Shown one piece after another: positions 35,273 to 43,818 of a DNA stretch of 64,000 nucleotides. The notes beneath the pieces were generated by a model, which was not told where the DNA came from, did no database searches, and saw nothing but the letters and a program-made list of their open reading frames with translations. Made by a program: the position numbers and the translations under genes. The stretch is from an uncultured Aquimarina sp. (GTDB lineage: Bacteria > Bacteroidota > Bacteroidia > Flavobacteriales > Flavobacteriaceae), in contig CANMLS010000006.1 in the NCBI GenBank assembly GCA_947498785.1, positions 62,001 to 126,000 of the forward strand, read 5' to 3'. Positions within the stretch are counted from its first letter, which is position 1, and the number at the start of each line of letters is the position of its first letter.

Positions 35273-37057
35273 ATGAAAAAATTAATCTTAACATCAATTT
35301 TCATCTTCTTATCTATTAGTGTCTTGTTTTCACAAGATGATATTAAGATAGATGTAAGAGGCAGCGTAAAAGTTCCGTATACCGACAAACCTATAATTGA
35401 CAACAATTTTCAGTTTGCAATAGTATCTGATAGAACAGGAGGTCACAGAAAAGGTGTCTTTAAAAAAGCCTTATATAATGTAAACCAAATGCAACCCGAG
35501 TTTGTCTTAAGTGTTGGTGATTTGATTGAAGGCTTTACCGAAGATAAGAATGTAATAGAATCAGAATGGAAAGCATTCGACGCTATGGTAAGCGCTGTTG
35601 ATGCCCGTTTTTTTTACGTGCCCGGGAATCATGATTTTACTAACCAGACGATGGCTGATGTTTGGAGAAACAGATTAGGTCCTGACTACTATTCGTTCAG
35701 ATATAAAAATACTCTGTTTTTATGTTTAAACTCTGAAGATGGTGTTGTTAATGCAGGTTCTGCGGGTCTTGGAGATGAACAGTTTGAATATTTTGAAAAA
35801 GTTTTAGAAGAAAACAAGGATGTTAAGTGGACCTTTGTATTGATGCACCAACCCTTATGGATCCAAGACAAGACAGGTAAATGGTCAAATATGATGGATT
35901 TATTAGCCAAAAGAAAACATACCGTTTTGGCAGGTCATTATCACCGATACACACATTACGAGCGCAATAACAACGACTATATTGTCTTAGGTCCTACTGG
36001 AGGGGTAAGCAAGCTAAAAGGTAAAGGTTTTGGCCAAAAGGATCACATAACTTGGGTGACTGTTTCTGACGACAAAAACCCTGTCATTACCCACTTGATG
36101 CTCGATGGTATTGAAGGAAAGGAATTTGTGACTGAAAAATCTGCAGGAATTTTGAACAAAGCTATGTCTGATCCTGCTATTTATTTTGATCCTACAACTA
36201 TTTTAAATGATGAAGGAGTTTCAGAAATATCACTCAAAATCAACAATACACAACCTGTGAATATGAATATAAGTATGAAGGCACGCGCACACCAAACAGT
36301 ACTTATTAAAACACTGGACATTGATGTTGTTGTACCTCCTAAAAGCTCAAAAACCATTTTGATCCCTATAGAGAAAACACAAAAAGAAGTTCTAAATACA
36401 CCAATTATCTATGATGCGATATGCAGTTTTGATAACAAAGATGCATCACATCAAAAATGGGAGCAAAAAATTAAATTTTTGCCTATACAAAAACATTCAT
36501 TACATAAGGCAAAGGAAAAGATCAAACTAGACGGCGACTTAAAAGAATGGGATAAATTATCGTATACTATCAAAGATTGTGACAATACTACTTTTGATGT
36601 TCGTTATACCAAGGATAATATTTATATCGCTATGGACATAAAAAAAGCGGGTACTAAATATGCTATTTTAAAATTTGATCCTAGAAGTAAAGAAAAAAGT
36701 GCTTTGAATCCAGGGAATTTTGACGAAGCAAAAAGAGGAGAATACTTATATCTGCCTTTAAAATTAGGTGAGGAAAACGGAAAACTTAGCAATAAAGACC
36801 TACACCTTAAAATGTTAAAAAAGAATCGTTTACTAAGAAATAAAGATATCGACTTAGACGGATATTATAAGAAAACCAAAAATGGATATTCGGTAGAATA
36901 CAAAATTCCTATTGTATTATTGGAAGCTATACAAGGTGATCATTGGGAAACTTTTCGCTTAAATGTTGGATTAATGGATGCTACCTGGAAAACAAAAAGT
37001 TGGCAACCTGAATGGGATGAGCTTATACCTGGTACAGGAATATTCTTTAAAGAATAG
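35273..37057 (+). CDS. Secreted calcineurin-like metallophosphoesterase with C-terminal CBM9-like domain
   Basis: Exported phosphatase or phosphodiesterase of 594 residues. Start at the ATG at 35273; the TTG at 35255 would only add six residues before the signal peptide (MKKLILTSIFIFLSISVLFSQ-like segment). Metallophosphoesterase motifs in order: VSDRTGGH (about 42), GDLIEG (about 79), PGNHDF (about 117), MHQP (about 191) and GHYHR (about 221). The second motif has Glu where Asp is common. From about residue 410 a CBM9-like or DOMON-like beta-sandwich begins (KIKLDGDLKEWDKL). In operon with the TonB-dependent receptor, so it may free phosphonate or phosphate from larger molecules for uptake. 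Confidence 0.83.
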   Translation: MKKLILTSIFIFLSISVLFSQDDIKIDVRGSVKVPYTDKPIIDNNFQFAIVSDRTGGHRKGVFKKALYNVNQMQPEFVLSVGDLIEGFTEDKNVIESEWKAFDAMVSAVDARFFYVPGNHDFTNQTMADVWRNRLGPDYYSFRYKNTLFLCLNSEDGVVNAGSAGLGDEQFEYFEKVLEENKDVKWTFVLMHQPLWIQDKTGKWSNMMDLLAKRKHTVLAGHYHRYTHYERNNNDYIVLGPTGGVSKLKGKGFGQKDHITWVTVSDDKNPVITHLMLDGIEGKEFVTEKSAGILNKAMSDPAIYFDPTTILNDEGVSEISLKINNTQPVNMNISMKARAHQTVLIKTLDIDVVVPPKSSKTILIPIEKTQKEVLNTPIIYDAICSFDNKDASHQKWEQKIKFLPIQKHSLHKAKEKIKLDGDLKEWDKLSYTIKDCDNTTFDVRYTKDNIYIAMDIKKAGTKYAILKFDPRSKEKSALNPGNFDEAKRGEYLYLPLKLGEENGKLSNKDLHLKMLKKNRLLRNKDIDLDGYYKKTKNGYSVEYKIPIVLLEAIQGDHWETFRLNVGLMDATWKTKSWQPEWDELIPGTGIFFKE

Positions 37058-37147
37058 TAGTAAGATTTTTGATTAATTTCAAGGATTTAATTTTTAGCTA
37101 AGAAAACTGAATTTTAAGTTAAAAAACAAATTATTCAGTTTAAAAAA

Positions 37148-37187
37148 TGGTTGATCTCCTATTAAAAGAGGTCAACCACTTTTTTTA
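37148..37187 (+). terminator. Intrinsic terminator after the receptor-phosphoesterase operon
   Basis: TGGTTGATCTC and GAGGTCAACCA form an 11-bp stem (one G-U pair) around a 9-nt loop, followed by CT7. It lies 90 bp after the stop. Confidence 0.88.
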
Positions 37188-37303
37188 GAAATCAAGTTTA
37201 ATATATAGTTTTTGTCTTCTAATAACGGTAAAACTGCTAGCAATTAATTTTGTTTTGATCCTTATCACAACTGAACTTGATTATTGCATCCTTTTAAAAA
37301 AGC

Positions 37304-37341
37304 AAAAAACCCTTAAAAACAAATGTTTTAAAGGGTTTTTT
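37304..37341 (-). terminator. Terminator of tRNA-Gln
   Basis: Stem GTTTTAAAGGGTTTTTT against AAAAAACCCTTAAAAC with one bulge; T-runs on both sides. It sits 3 bp beyond the 3' end of the tRNA on the minus strand. Confidence 0.8.
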
Positions 37342-37344
37342 AGT

Positions 37345-37416
37345 TGGTCTACTAGGGCTCGAACCTAGACTCTTCTGGACCAAAACCAGACGTGTTGCCA
37401 GTTACACCATAGACCA
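37345..37416 (-). tRNA. tRNA-Gln (anticodon UUG)
   Basis: 72-nt cloverleaf on the minus strand. Acceptor stem TGGTCTA pairs with TAGACCA. Anticodon stem TCTGG/CCAGA encloses the loop TTTTGGT, giving anticodon TTG. T-arm has GGTTCGAGCCC. CCA is not encoded (ACT follows). Single tRNA with its own terminator. Confidence 0.95.
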
Positions 37417-37624
37417 ATACGTCATTGCGGGTGCAAATTTAAAGCTTTCTTTTGGCTCTGCAAACATTTTTTAAAAAAATATTCTACTAAATTATATTTT
37501 CTTTTTCTTAATTCAGTTATAATTCATCAAAATATAAACTTCTGTTAAGCGTTTGCTAAAAAAAACAAGGTGAAAGTATTTTTATTACTAAATTCGCCAC
37601 ACGTTATATAACCGAATAAATCTT

Positions 37625-40600
37625 ATGAGTACATTCAACTTTACCAAGTGGAATAAAATATCTGGATGGATAGTTTTTGCTATCGCATTATGTGTTTACG
37701 GGATGACAGTAGAACCAACCGCTAGTTTCTGGGATGCTGGAGAATATATTGCCACCGCTTCCAAACTACAAGTTGGACACCCTCCAGGAGCACCTCTATT
37801 TCAAATGATTGGGGCTTTTGCTTCAGTTTTTGCATCAGACCCTACGCAAATAGCCTTAATGGTTAATATGACATCAGCATTTGCCAGCGCCTTTACGATA
37901 CTTTTCATGTTCTGGTCAATAACACTAATCCTTAAAAAAGTCATTGTAAAAGATGAAGAATTCACGCAAAGCAAAGCAATAGCTGTATTGGGCAGTGCAA
38001 TTGTAGGTGCTTTGGCTTTTACTTTCACTGATAGCTTCTGGTTTAATGCCGTTGAAGCCGAAGTATATGCGATGGCCACCTGTATTTTATCTGTTCTCTT
38101 TTATCTTGGATTATTATGGGAACGAGATATGCATACCTCAAGAGGTAACAAATGGCTTATTCTAATTTCTTTTATTGTAGGTTTATCTTTTGGAGTTCAC
38201 TTTATGGGGCTACTATCTATTCCTGCCATTGGCTTGTTGTACTATTTTAAAAATTACAAAGAAATCACCATAAAAAACTTTATCGTAGCAAATATTGTTG
38301 TTGTTGCTATACTATTATTTATTTTCAAACTTTTATTGCCTTCAACACTTAAGTTTTTTGGTGCTGCAGAAGTCTTTTTTGTTAATTCGATTGGACTTCC
38401 GTTTAATTCTGGAACTATTATAACAGGGCTTATAATAGCTACAGCTTTTTATTTCGGAATAAAATATACACGTAAAACAGAACACATTAAACTAACCACT
38501 TTATTATTAACGATATCCCCTATTGTGATTTTAGTGGTTTTATTAAATAATTTTAAACTGAATACTATCATTCCTGTTATTATTTTGGGGTCAGCATTCT
38601 ATTACGGTTTAAAGAATGGTACAAAAATAAAAGCATTATATATAAATACATCTTTACTTTGTATTCTTTTTATATTAATTGGTTTTTCAAGCTGGATCAT
38701 GTTACCAATTCGGGCAAATGCTGGAACAGTTATTAATGAGAACAACCCCAACAACGCAAGAGAACTTCTAGCGTATTATAATCTTGAGCAATATCCAGAG
38801 ACCCACCTTTTTTATGGTCCTCAGTTTACAGAAATCTACGCTGGTCTAGATGAGATCAATCCATATGAAGATGGTAAACCTAAATATGAAAAAGATATTA
38901 AAACAGGAAAATACATTATAGTCAATGATTGGAAAAATGCAAGACAAAATCTTGATGATGCCCACAAAGCATTTTTACCAAGAATGTGGAGTACCGAACA
39001 TATTGGTAACTATATGGAATATTCTGGCCCTATTAAATTTACTATAAAACCAGAATATCAAGGGGAAGAAGAACTATTAAAGGCGGTAACAGAATTTAGA
39101 AGAGAATATGCTACTGGAAAATTAGATAATGATGATTACAATAAATTCCTGCAATCATTTGGGAATTATATTAATGTAGAAAAACCCTCATTTAAGGATA
39201 ATTTATATTACTTGTTTGATTACCAAATGGGATATATGTATTGGCGTTATTTTATGTGGAATTTTGTTGGAAGACAAGATGATAATCAGGGTAAGCTAAC
39301 TGACTTAGAAGGAAATTGGCTTAGCGGAATTAAATTTATCGATGAGCTTCGATTAGGGTCTCAAGATAACTTGCCAGGAGATGCTCTTAAAAACAAAGCC
39401 CGAAATACGTATTACTTTTTACCATTGTTACTGGGGTTAATAGGTCTTGTATTCATCTTACAACGTGACAAGAAAAAATTCTGGGTCTTACTCATCTTTT
39501 TCTTATTTACTGGATTAGCTCTAAAAATATACCTAAATGAAAGACCATTTGAACCTAGAGAGAGAGACTATGCGTTAGTTGGGTCATTTTATGTATTTGC
39601 CATCTGGATAGGCTTTGGAGTATATGCATTATTTGATTTACTCAAAAACTATTTAAAACCGAAAATAGTAGCCCCTGCGATCACTGCTGTTTGTTTATTA
39701 GCGGTACCTGTACTTTTAGCTGCTCAAAATTGGGATGATCATGATCGATCAGATAGATATACAGCACAAGCCATGGCAAAGATGTATCTACAATCTTGTC
39801 AAAAAGATGCTATATTGTTTACCATTGGTGATAATGATACTTTTGCACTATGGTACGCACAAGATATCGAGGGATATCGTACCGATGTACGAACAGTAAA
39901 TACAAGTTTATTTGCAACAGATTGGTATATAGATCAGATGAAAAGAGCTGCTTATGAAGGAAAACCTATACCATCTCAACTTACCCACGAATTTTATAGG
40001 TTTGGTAACAATGATGCTATTTATTACAAACCGGTAACTAATGATACCATGCTTATCAAAAACTGGATGAGATGGATAGAAACAGATGATCCTAGAACCA
40101 AAGGAGATTTACAAAGTGGTAAAAAAGTAAATACATTTCCTGCAAAACATATAAGAATTCCTGTCGACAAAGAAGCTGTTCTTAAAAATGGAATTGTAGC
40201 CCCTGAAGATGCAGATCTTATTGTTCCGTATATCGACATTCACTTAAAAGGAGATTTACTCTTCAAGAATCGTTTATTGATGTTAGACATGCTTGCTAAC
40301 AATAATTGGGAAAGACCAATTTATTTTACTGGTGGTAGTTATGGAGATGATGATTTCTTATGGATGAAAGATTACCTTCAGTTAGATGGTGTAACTTTTA
40401 AACTTGTACCCATACGCACCAAAGTAGATCCTCGCAACCCATTTGAAATGGGACGTATCGACACAGAATTAATGTATAAAAATGTTACCAGCTGGGATTG
40501 GGGAAATAGTAATGACCCGAATATATATCACGATCCTGAAACTAGAAAAAACGCGATCACTTATAGAAGTAATTTAGCAAGATTAGTTGAAGCATTAATT

Positions 40601-41083
40601 CGAGAAGGCAAAAAGGACAAAGCCAAAGAAATTATCGATCTGGCAATGGATAAAATGCCTATCGAATATTACGAATTTTATACTCTAGTAGAACCTTATA
40701 TAAGCGGATATTATGAGATTGGTGAAAAACAAAAAGCTCGTGACCTCTGGGAAAAACTAGCAAAAAAGTATCAAGAACAACTCACTTATTTTGGGAGCCT
40801 TGAACTTAAAGATCAATATCGCTATGCAGAAGATATTGTAACAAACGTAGAACGTTATCGTAGTGTTGTTGATCTATTACTAATCAACAAAGACCGAGAA
40901 ATGATTGAAGAAAAGGCAGATGAATTTAATAAATACCTCGATCTATTCACAAGATTATATTCTGAAGATGAAAAATATGATGATGATGAAGCCATTCGCA
41001 AACAAGAAGAAGATCTTATAAAGGAACTTCAAAATCAAGAAAAACCTTTAGACTCATTAGATAGAGATAGCTTATCAGAATAA
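37625..41083 (+). CDS. DUF2723 polytopic membrane protein with C-terminal soluble domain
   Basis: Large membrane protein of 1152 residues, of the DUF2723 family common in Bacteroidota and thought to be a GT-C-type glycosyltransferase (protein mannosyltransferase-like). Near the N-terminus is TVEPTASFWDAGEYIATASKL (split around residue 30), with the acidic residue expected in the first loop, and GHPPGAPL. About ten to twelve helices follow, with NERPFEPRERDYALVGSF near residue 640. The last 450 residues are soluble with TPR-like helices (KAKEIIDLAMDKMP, KQKARDLWEKLAKKY) and a very acidic tail. Monocistronic, ending at a terminator. Confidence 0.88.
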   Translation: MSTFNFTKWNKISGWIVFAIALCVYGMTVEPTASFWDAGEYIATASKLQVGHPPGAPLFQMIGAFASVFASDPTQIALMVNMTSAFASAFTILFMFWSITLILKKVIVKDEEFTQSKAIAVLGSAIVGALAFTFTDSFWFNAVEAEVYAMATCILSVLFYLGLLWERDMHTSRGNKWLILISFIVGLSFGVHFMGLLSIPAIGLLYYFKNYKEITIKNFIVANIVVVAILLFIFKLLLPSTLKFFGAAEVFFVNSIGLPFNSGTIITGLIIATAFYFGIKYTRKTEHIKLTTLLLTISPIVILVVLLNNFKLNTIIPVIILGSAFYYGLKNGTKIKALYINTSLLCILFILIGFSSWIMLPIRANAGTVINENNPNNARELLAYYNLEQYPETHLFYGPQFTEIYAGLDEINPYEDGKPKYEKDIKTGKYIIVNDWKNARQNLDDAHKAFLPRMWSTEHIGNYMEYSGPIKFTIKPEYQGEEELLKAVTEFRREYATGKLDNDDYNKFLQSFGNYINVEKPSFKDNLYYLFDYQMGYMYWRYFMWNFVGRQDDNQGKLTDLEGNWLSGIKFIDELRLGSQDNLPGDALKNKARNTYYFLPLLLGLIGLVFILQRDKKKFWVLLIFFLFTGLALKIYLNERPFEPRERDYALVGSFYVFAIWIGFGVYALFDLLKNYLKPKIVAPAITAVCLLAVPVLLAAQNWDDHDRSDRYTAQAMAKMYLQSCQKDAILFTIGDNDTFALWYAQDIEGYRTDVRTVNTSLFATDWYIDQMKRAAYEGKPIPSQLTHEFYRFGNNDAIYYKPVTNDTMLIKNWMRWIETDDPRTKGDLQSGKKVNTFPAKHIRIPVDKEAVLKNGIVAPEDADLIVPYIDIHLKGDLLFKNRLLMLDMLANNNWERPIYFTGGSYGDDDFLWMKDYLQLDGVTFKLVPIRTKVDPRNPFEMGRIDTELMYKNVTSWDWGNSNDPNIYHDPETRKNAITYRSNLARLVEALIREGKKDKAKEIIDLAMDKMPIEYYEFYTLVEPYISGYYEIGEKQKARDLWEKLAKKYQEQLTYFGSLELKDQYRYAEDIVTNVERYRSVVDLLLINKDREMIEEKADEFNKYLDLFTRLYSEDEKYDDDEAIRKQEEDLIKELQNQEKPLDSLDRDSLSE

Positions 41084-41090
41084 AATCATT

Positions 41091-41123
41091 AAAAGTGAGC
41101 TTTTTAATAGCTCACTTTTTTTT
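41091..41123 (+). terminator. Intrinsic terminator after the DUF2723 gene
   Basis: AAAAGTGAGCT / AGCTCACTTTT, 11-bp stem with 7-nt loop and T-run. It ends 11 bp before the GTG start of the next gene, so that gene either uses read-through or a promoter inside the hairpin region. Confidence 0.88.
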
Positions 41124-41133
41124 CAATATATAG

Positions 41134-41787
41134 GTGACAAAAATCCCTAACAAAACACCACGGCTCGTTAAGAAGATTTTTCCTAAATATACATGGGACT
41201 TATCTAGTATTAATGAGAATAAAATTTATCTAACCTTTGATGATGGACCAATACCTATAGTAACCGAGTTTGTGCTAGAACAACTGAATCACTATAATGC
41301 CAAGGCTACTTTTTTTTGCATCGGAGATAACATTCAAAAACACCCTGATGTTTTTAATCTCATTTTATCTCAAGGACATACTATTGGTAATCATACCATG
41401 AACCATCTCAAAGCATGGAAAAATAATCATGACACCTATATTCAAAACGTTATTGAATGCGAAGAAATCATACAAAAACATAAAAAATCTCTTCAAAATG
41501 TACAGAAGTTATTTAGACCTCCTCACGGACAAATAAGTCATTCTAAATTTAAAACACTGGAAAATCTAGGGTATCATATAATACTCTGGGATGTACTGTC
41601 AAAAGATTGGGAATTGAGTACATCTCCCGAAGAATGTTTTCAAAATGTAATCGAAAATGTAAAACCAGGAAGTATTATCGTTTTTCATGATAGTATAAAA
41701 GCATCAAAAAATGTTACAGCTACACTTCCAAAAGTATTAGAGTATTTTACAAAAAAAGGATTCGTTTTTGAAGCTATTGAGTTTTAA
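41134..41787 (+). CDS. Polysaccharide deacetylase family protein (NodB homology)
   Basis: Metal-dependent deacetylase of 217 residues. Start is a GTG at 41134; the first in-frame ATG would remove the N-terminal strand. NodB motifs in order: TFDDGP (about residue 32, catalytic Asp and metal Asp), GNHTMNH (about 88, metal His pair), RPPHGQ (about 128) and IVFHDS (about 184). No signal peptide, so probably cytoplasmic or at the inner membrane. Its stop codon overlaps that of the convergent thioredoxin-like gene by 3-4 bp. Substrate unknown (acetylated amino sugar by family). Confidence 0.88.
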   Translation: MTKIPNKTPRLVKKIFPKYTWDLSSINENKIYLTFDDGPIPIVTEFVLEQLNHYNAKATFFCIGDNIQKHPDVFNLILSQGHTIGNHTMNHLKAWKNNHDTYIQNVIECEEIIQKHKKSLQNVQKLFRPPHGQISHSKFKTLENLGYHIILWDVLSKDWELSTSPEECFQNVIENVKPGSIIVFHDSIKASKNVTATLPKVLEYFTKKGFVFEAIEF

Positions 41788-42080
41788 ACATACTCTTTCA
41801 TAAGCCCAATAAGTGTATTTGCATCCTGTTCGCCACTTTGTCTCCAAACCATCTCTCCTTCTTTATAGATCATCAGCGTAGGAAGCCCTTTAATACGCAG
41901 AGCAGTAGCTAACTCTTCATTTTTATCTACATCTATCTTTATCACTTTTCCTTTATCACCAAGAGCAGCAGCCACATCCTTCAACACAGGATGCATTGCC
42001 AGAGAGGGTTCATTCCACTCTGTATAAAAATCCAGCAGAACCGGAACTTCAATACCTATTATATCTCCAAACTTTGACAT
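41784..42080 (-). CDS. Thioredoxin-fold protein without the CxxC motif
   Basis: Thioredoxin-like protein of 98 residues (ATG at 42080; the longer frame begins with TTG). The fold is clear: LLDFYTEWNEPSLAMHPVL for strand 1 and helix 1, VIKIDVDKNEELATALRIKGLPTLMIYKEGE with the cis-Pro, and a final helix. The WCGPC active site reads WNEPS, so both cysteines are absent and the protein cannot act as a disulfide reductase. It may be a binding or chaperone-like member. Overlaps the end of the deacetylase gene tail to tail. Confidence 0.85.
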   Translation of the reverse strand: MSKFGDIIGIEVPVLLDFYTEWNEPSLAMHPVLKDVAAALGDKGKVIKIDVDKNEELATALRIKGLPTLMIYKEGEMVWRQSGEQDANTLIGLMKEYV

Positions 42081-42163
42081 GTCCAAAAACTTTAATGTTT
42101 CAGGTCTTTATATTTTATTAAAAACGACCTATAAACAATTGTAAATATAACACTTTCTATGAA

Positions 42164-43402
42164 TTAAGCAGGCTTAGAACCTTTTCTCAATTCAATTACT
42201 GTAATCTCGGGCCATATCCCTACTCTCCCAGGAAAAGCATGAAAACCAAACCCCCTATTCACGTTAAGGTAACGCCCAGCTTCATTATACATTCCCGCCC
42301 ACTGCTTGTACACATACTGCACTGGACTCCATCTCATAAACCCAGGAATCTCAATTCCAAATTGAAATCCATGAGTATGACCGCTTAATGTAAGATGGTA
42401 ATGATTAGAATGTTTTTTTACTTCATATTCCCAATGTGACGGATCATGACTTAAAAGCACCTTAAAATCTTCTTTAACTACTTTTTCAGAAGCCTTAGTC
42501 AGATCTCCTGCTTTTTTAAAATTATGCCCCCAATTTTCTACACCTATAACAGCGATACGCTCCCCTTCCTTTTCAACAAACGTACTATCATTTAGTAACA
42601 GATTAAAATCAATTTTATTATGAATATCTTTTATTGCTTCAAAATTTGCGTCTTTTTCTTCTTTGCTATCCCAAGTAACATACTCTCCATAATCATGATT
42701 ACCTAAAACAGAGTATTTCCCATATTGAGGTGTTTTTATACGCTTAAACGTATCGATCCATTCATCCATTTCTTTAGCCATAGTATTTACAATATCACCT
42801 GTAAACAAAAGAAGATCGGCTTCTTGTTCATTAATCAAATCTACAGCGTATTCTATTTTGGCAGGATCATCAAAACTACCTGAATGAATATCTGAAATCT
42901 GAGTGATCCGAAATCCATCAAAGGCTTTTGGAAGATCTTCAAAGTGTAATACATGGCGTATCACTTTAAAATTATATTTTCCTTTAAATATCCCATGTAA
43001 TAAACCAGTAAAGGGTATTGCTGCTACTCCCAGCGCTAATTGGCTTATAAATTTTCTTCTATCGGGGAGGTACTGAATTTTTGTACCTTCAAAAAATGTA
43101 TTAGTTAAATAATTATATCCAGCTATACAAGATCTAATAATATCTTCCCCAAACAAGAATATCACCAGAATAAGTTTTGGAACCAAAGTCAGTAATAAAA
43201 AAGCACTGGCTTTTAATGTATATTTTGTTGGCCCCACACTTCTATCATAGTTTGCAAAAATGTAAATCACATATGCCAAGATACATAGAGATATCACAAA
43301 ATATCCTATTTGTACCCAGTTGTTCTTTGTTATTGTTTTTATGGCTTGGTATGCATATACTTCAATAAGCATATATATAAAAATAAGGATCAACCAACGC
43401 AT
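42164..43402 (-). CDS. Membrane-anchored calcineurin-like metallophosphoesterase (YkuE-like)
   Basis: 412 residues. The first 115 hold about four hydrophobic helices; a twin-Arg-like DRRKFISQLALG segment (about 117) precedes another hydrophobic stretch. The catalytic domain follows from about 160: QISDIHSGSF, FTGDIVNT, LGNHDYGEY, LLSHDP and LSGHTHGFQ, all five metallophosphoesterase motifs intact. The C-terminus includes NVNRGFGFHAFPGRVG, typical of this subgroup. Substrate unknown. Related enzymes act on lipid-linked or cell-wall phosphodiesters. Divergent from polA. Confidence 0.88.
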   Translation of the reverse strand: MRWLILIFIYMLIEVYAYQAIKTITKNNWVQIGYFVISLCILAYVIYIFANYDRSVGPTKYTLKASAFLLLTLVPKLILVIFLFGEDIIRSCIAGYNYLTNTFFEGTKIQYLPDRRKFISQLALGVAAIPFTGLLHGIFKGKYNFKVIRHVLHFEDLPKAFDGFRITQISDIHSGSFDDPAKIEYAVDLINEQEADLLLFTGDIVNTMAKEMDEWIDTFKRIKTPQYGKYSVLGNHDYGEYVTWDSKEEKDANFEAIKDIHNKIDFNLLLNDSTFVEKEGERIAVIGVENWGHNFKKAGDLTKASEKVVKEDFKVLLSHDPSHWEYEVKKHSNHYHLTLSGHTHGFQFGIEIPGFMRWSPVQYVYKQWAGMYNEAGRYLNVNRGFGFHAFPGRVGIWPEITVIELRKGSKPA

Positions 43403-43698
43403 AATTTATTTTCAATTTCAATTATCAAACAAAACTATCTCTCCTTTTTAGTTCGACACTATTTTTAAGTAAAAATTAACGATAAATAATTTTTAATTAC
43501 CAAAAACAGCTAAAATCATCCTTTAATCTATCATAAATATTAACAATTTCTTTCGGAAGTAAGATTTTTATTTGTAACTTCGTCTTATTATATCCTTTAG
43601 GGCTTAATTACAATAAAAAAAATCAAACATTATATAGTAAAAAAATTACTACAGTATTTATAGCAGTTGATACATTGTTATCAATTTTATTTTGGGGC

Positions 43699-43734
43699 GA
43701 AATGCCGTCAGTTTTTGACGGCATTTCTTTTTGT
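43699..43734 (+). terminator. Strong intrinsic terminator with no gene in front
   Basis: GAAATGCCGTCA / TGACGGCATTTC, a perfect 12-bp stem with GTTTT loop, followed by a T-rich tract. Only the plus orientation has a T-run. The nearest upstream gene on this strand ends almost 2 kb before. An inverted repeat TTGATA/TATCAA (43667-43684) precedes it. Suggests a small RNA or a polA leader. Confidence 0.8.
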
Positions 43735-43818
43735 TTTTTATCATATATTCTGTTTTTCGAAGAGATTTTGATTAATCTTATTTTTATATTGCATTTCTAA
43801 AAAAATTTAACTCATATC

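Noticed and set aside
37345..37416. tRNA-Gln as integration site of a mobile island
   Set aside because: No integrase gene and no duplicate of the tRNA 3' end was seen in the window.
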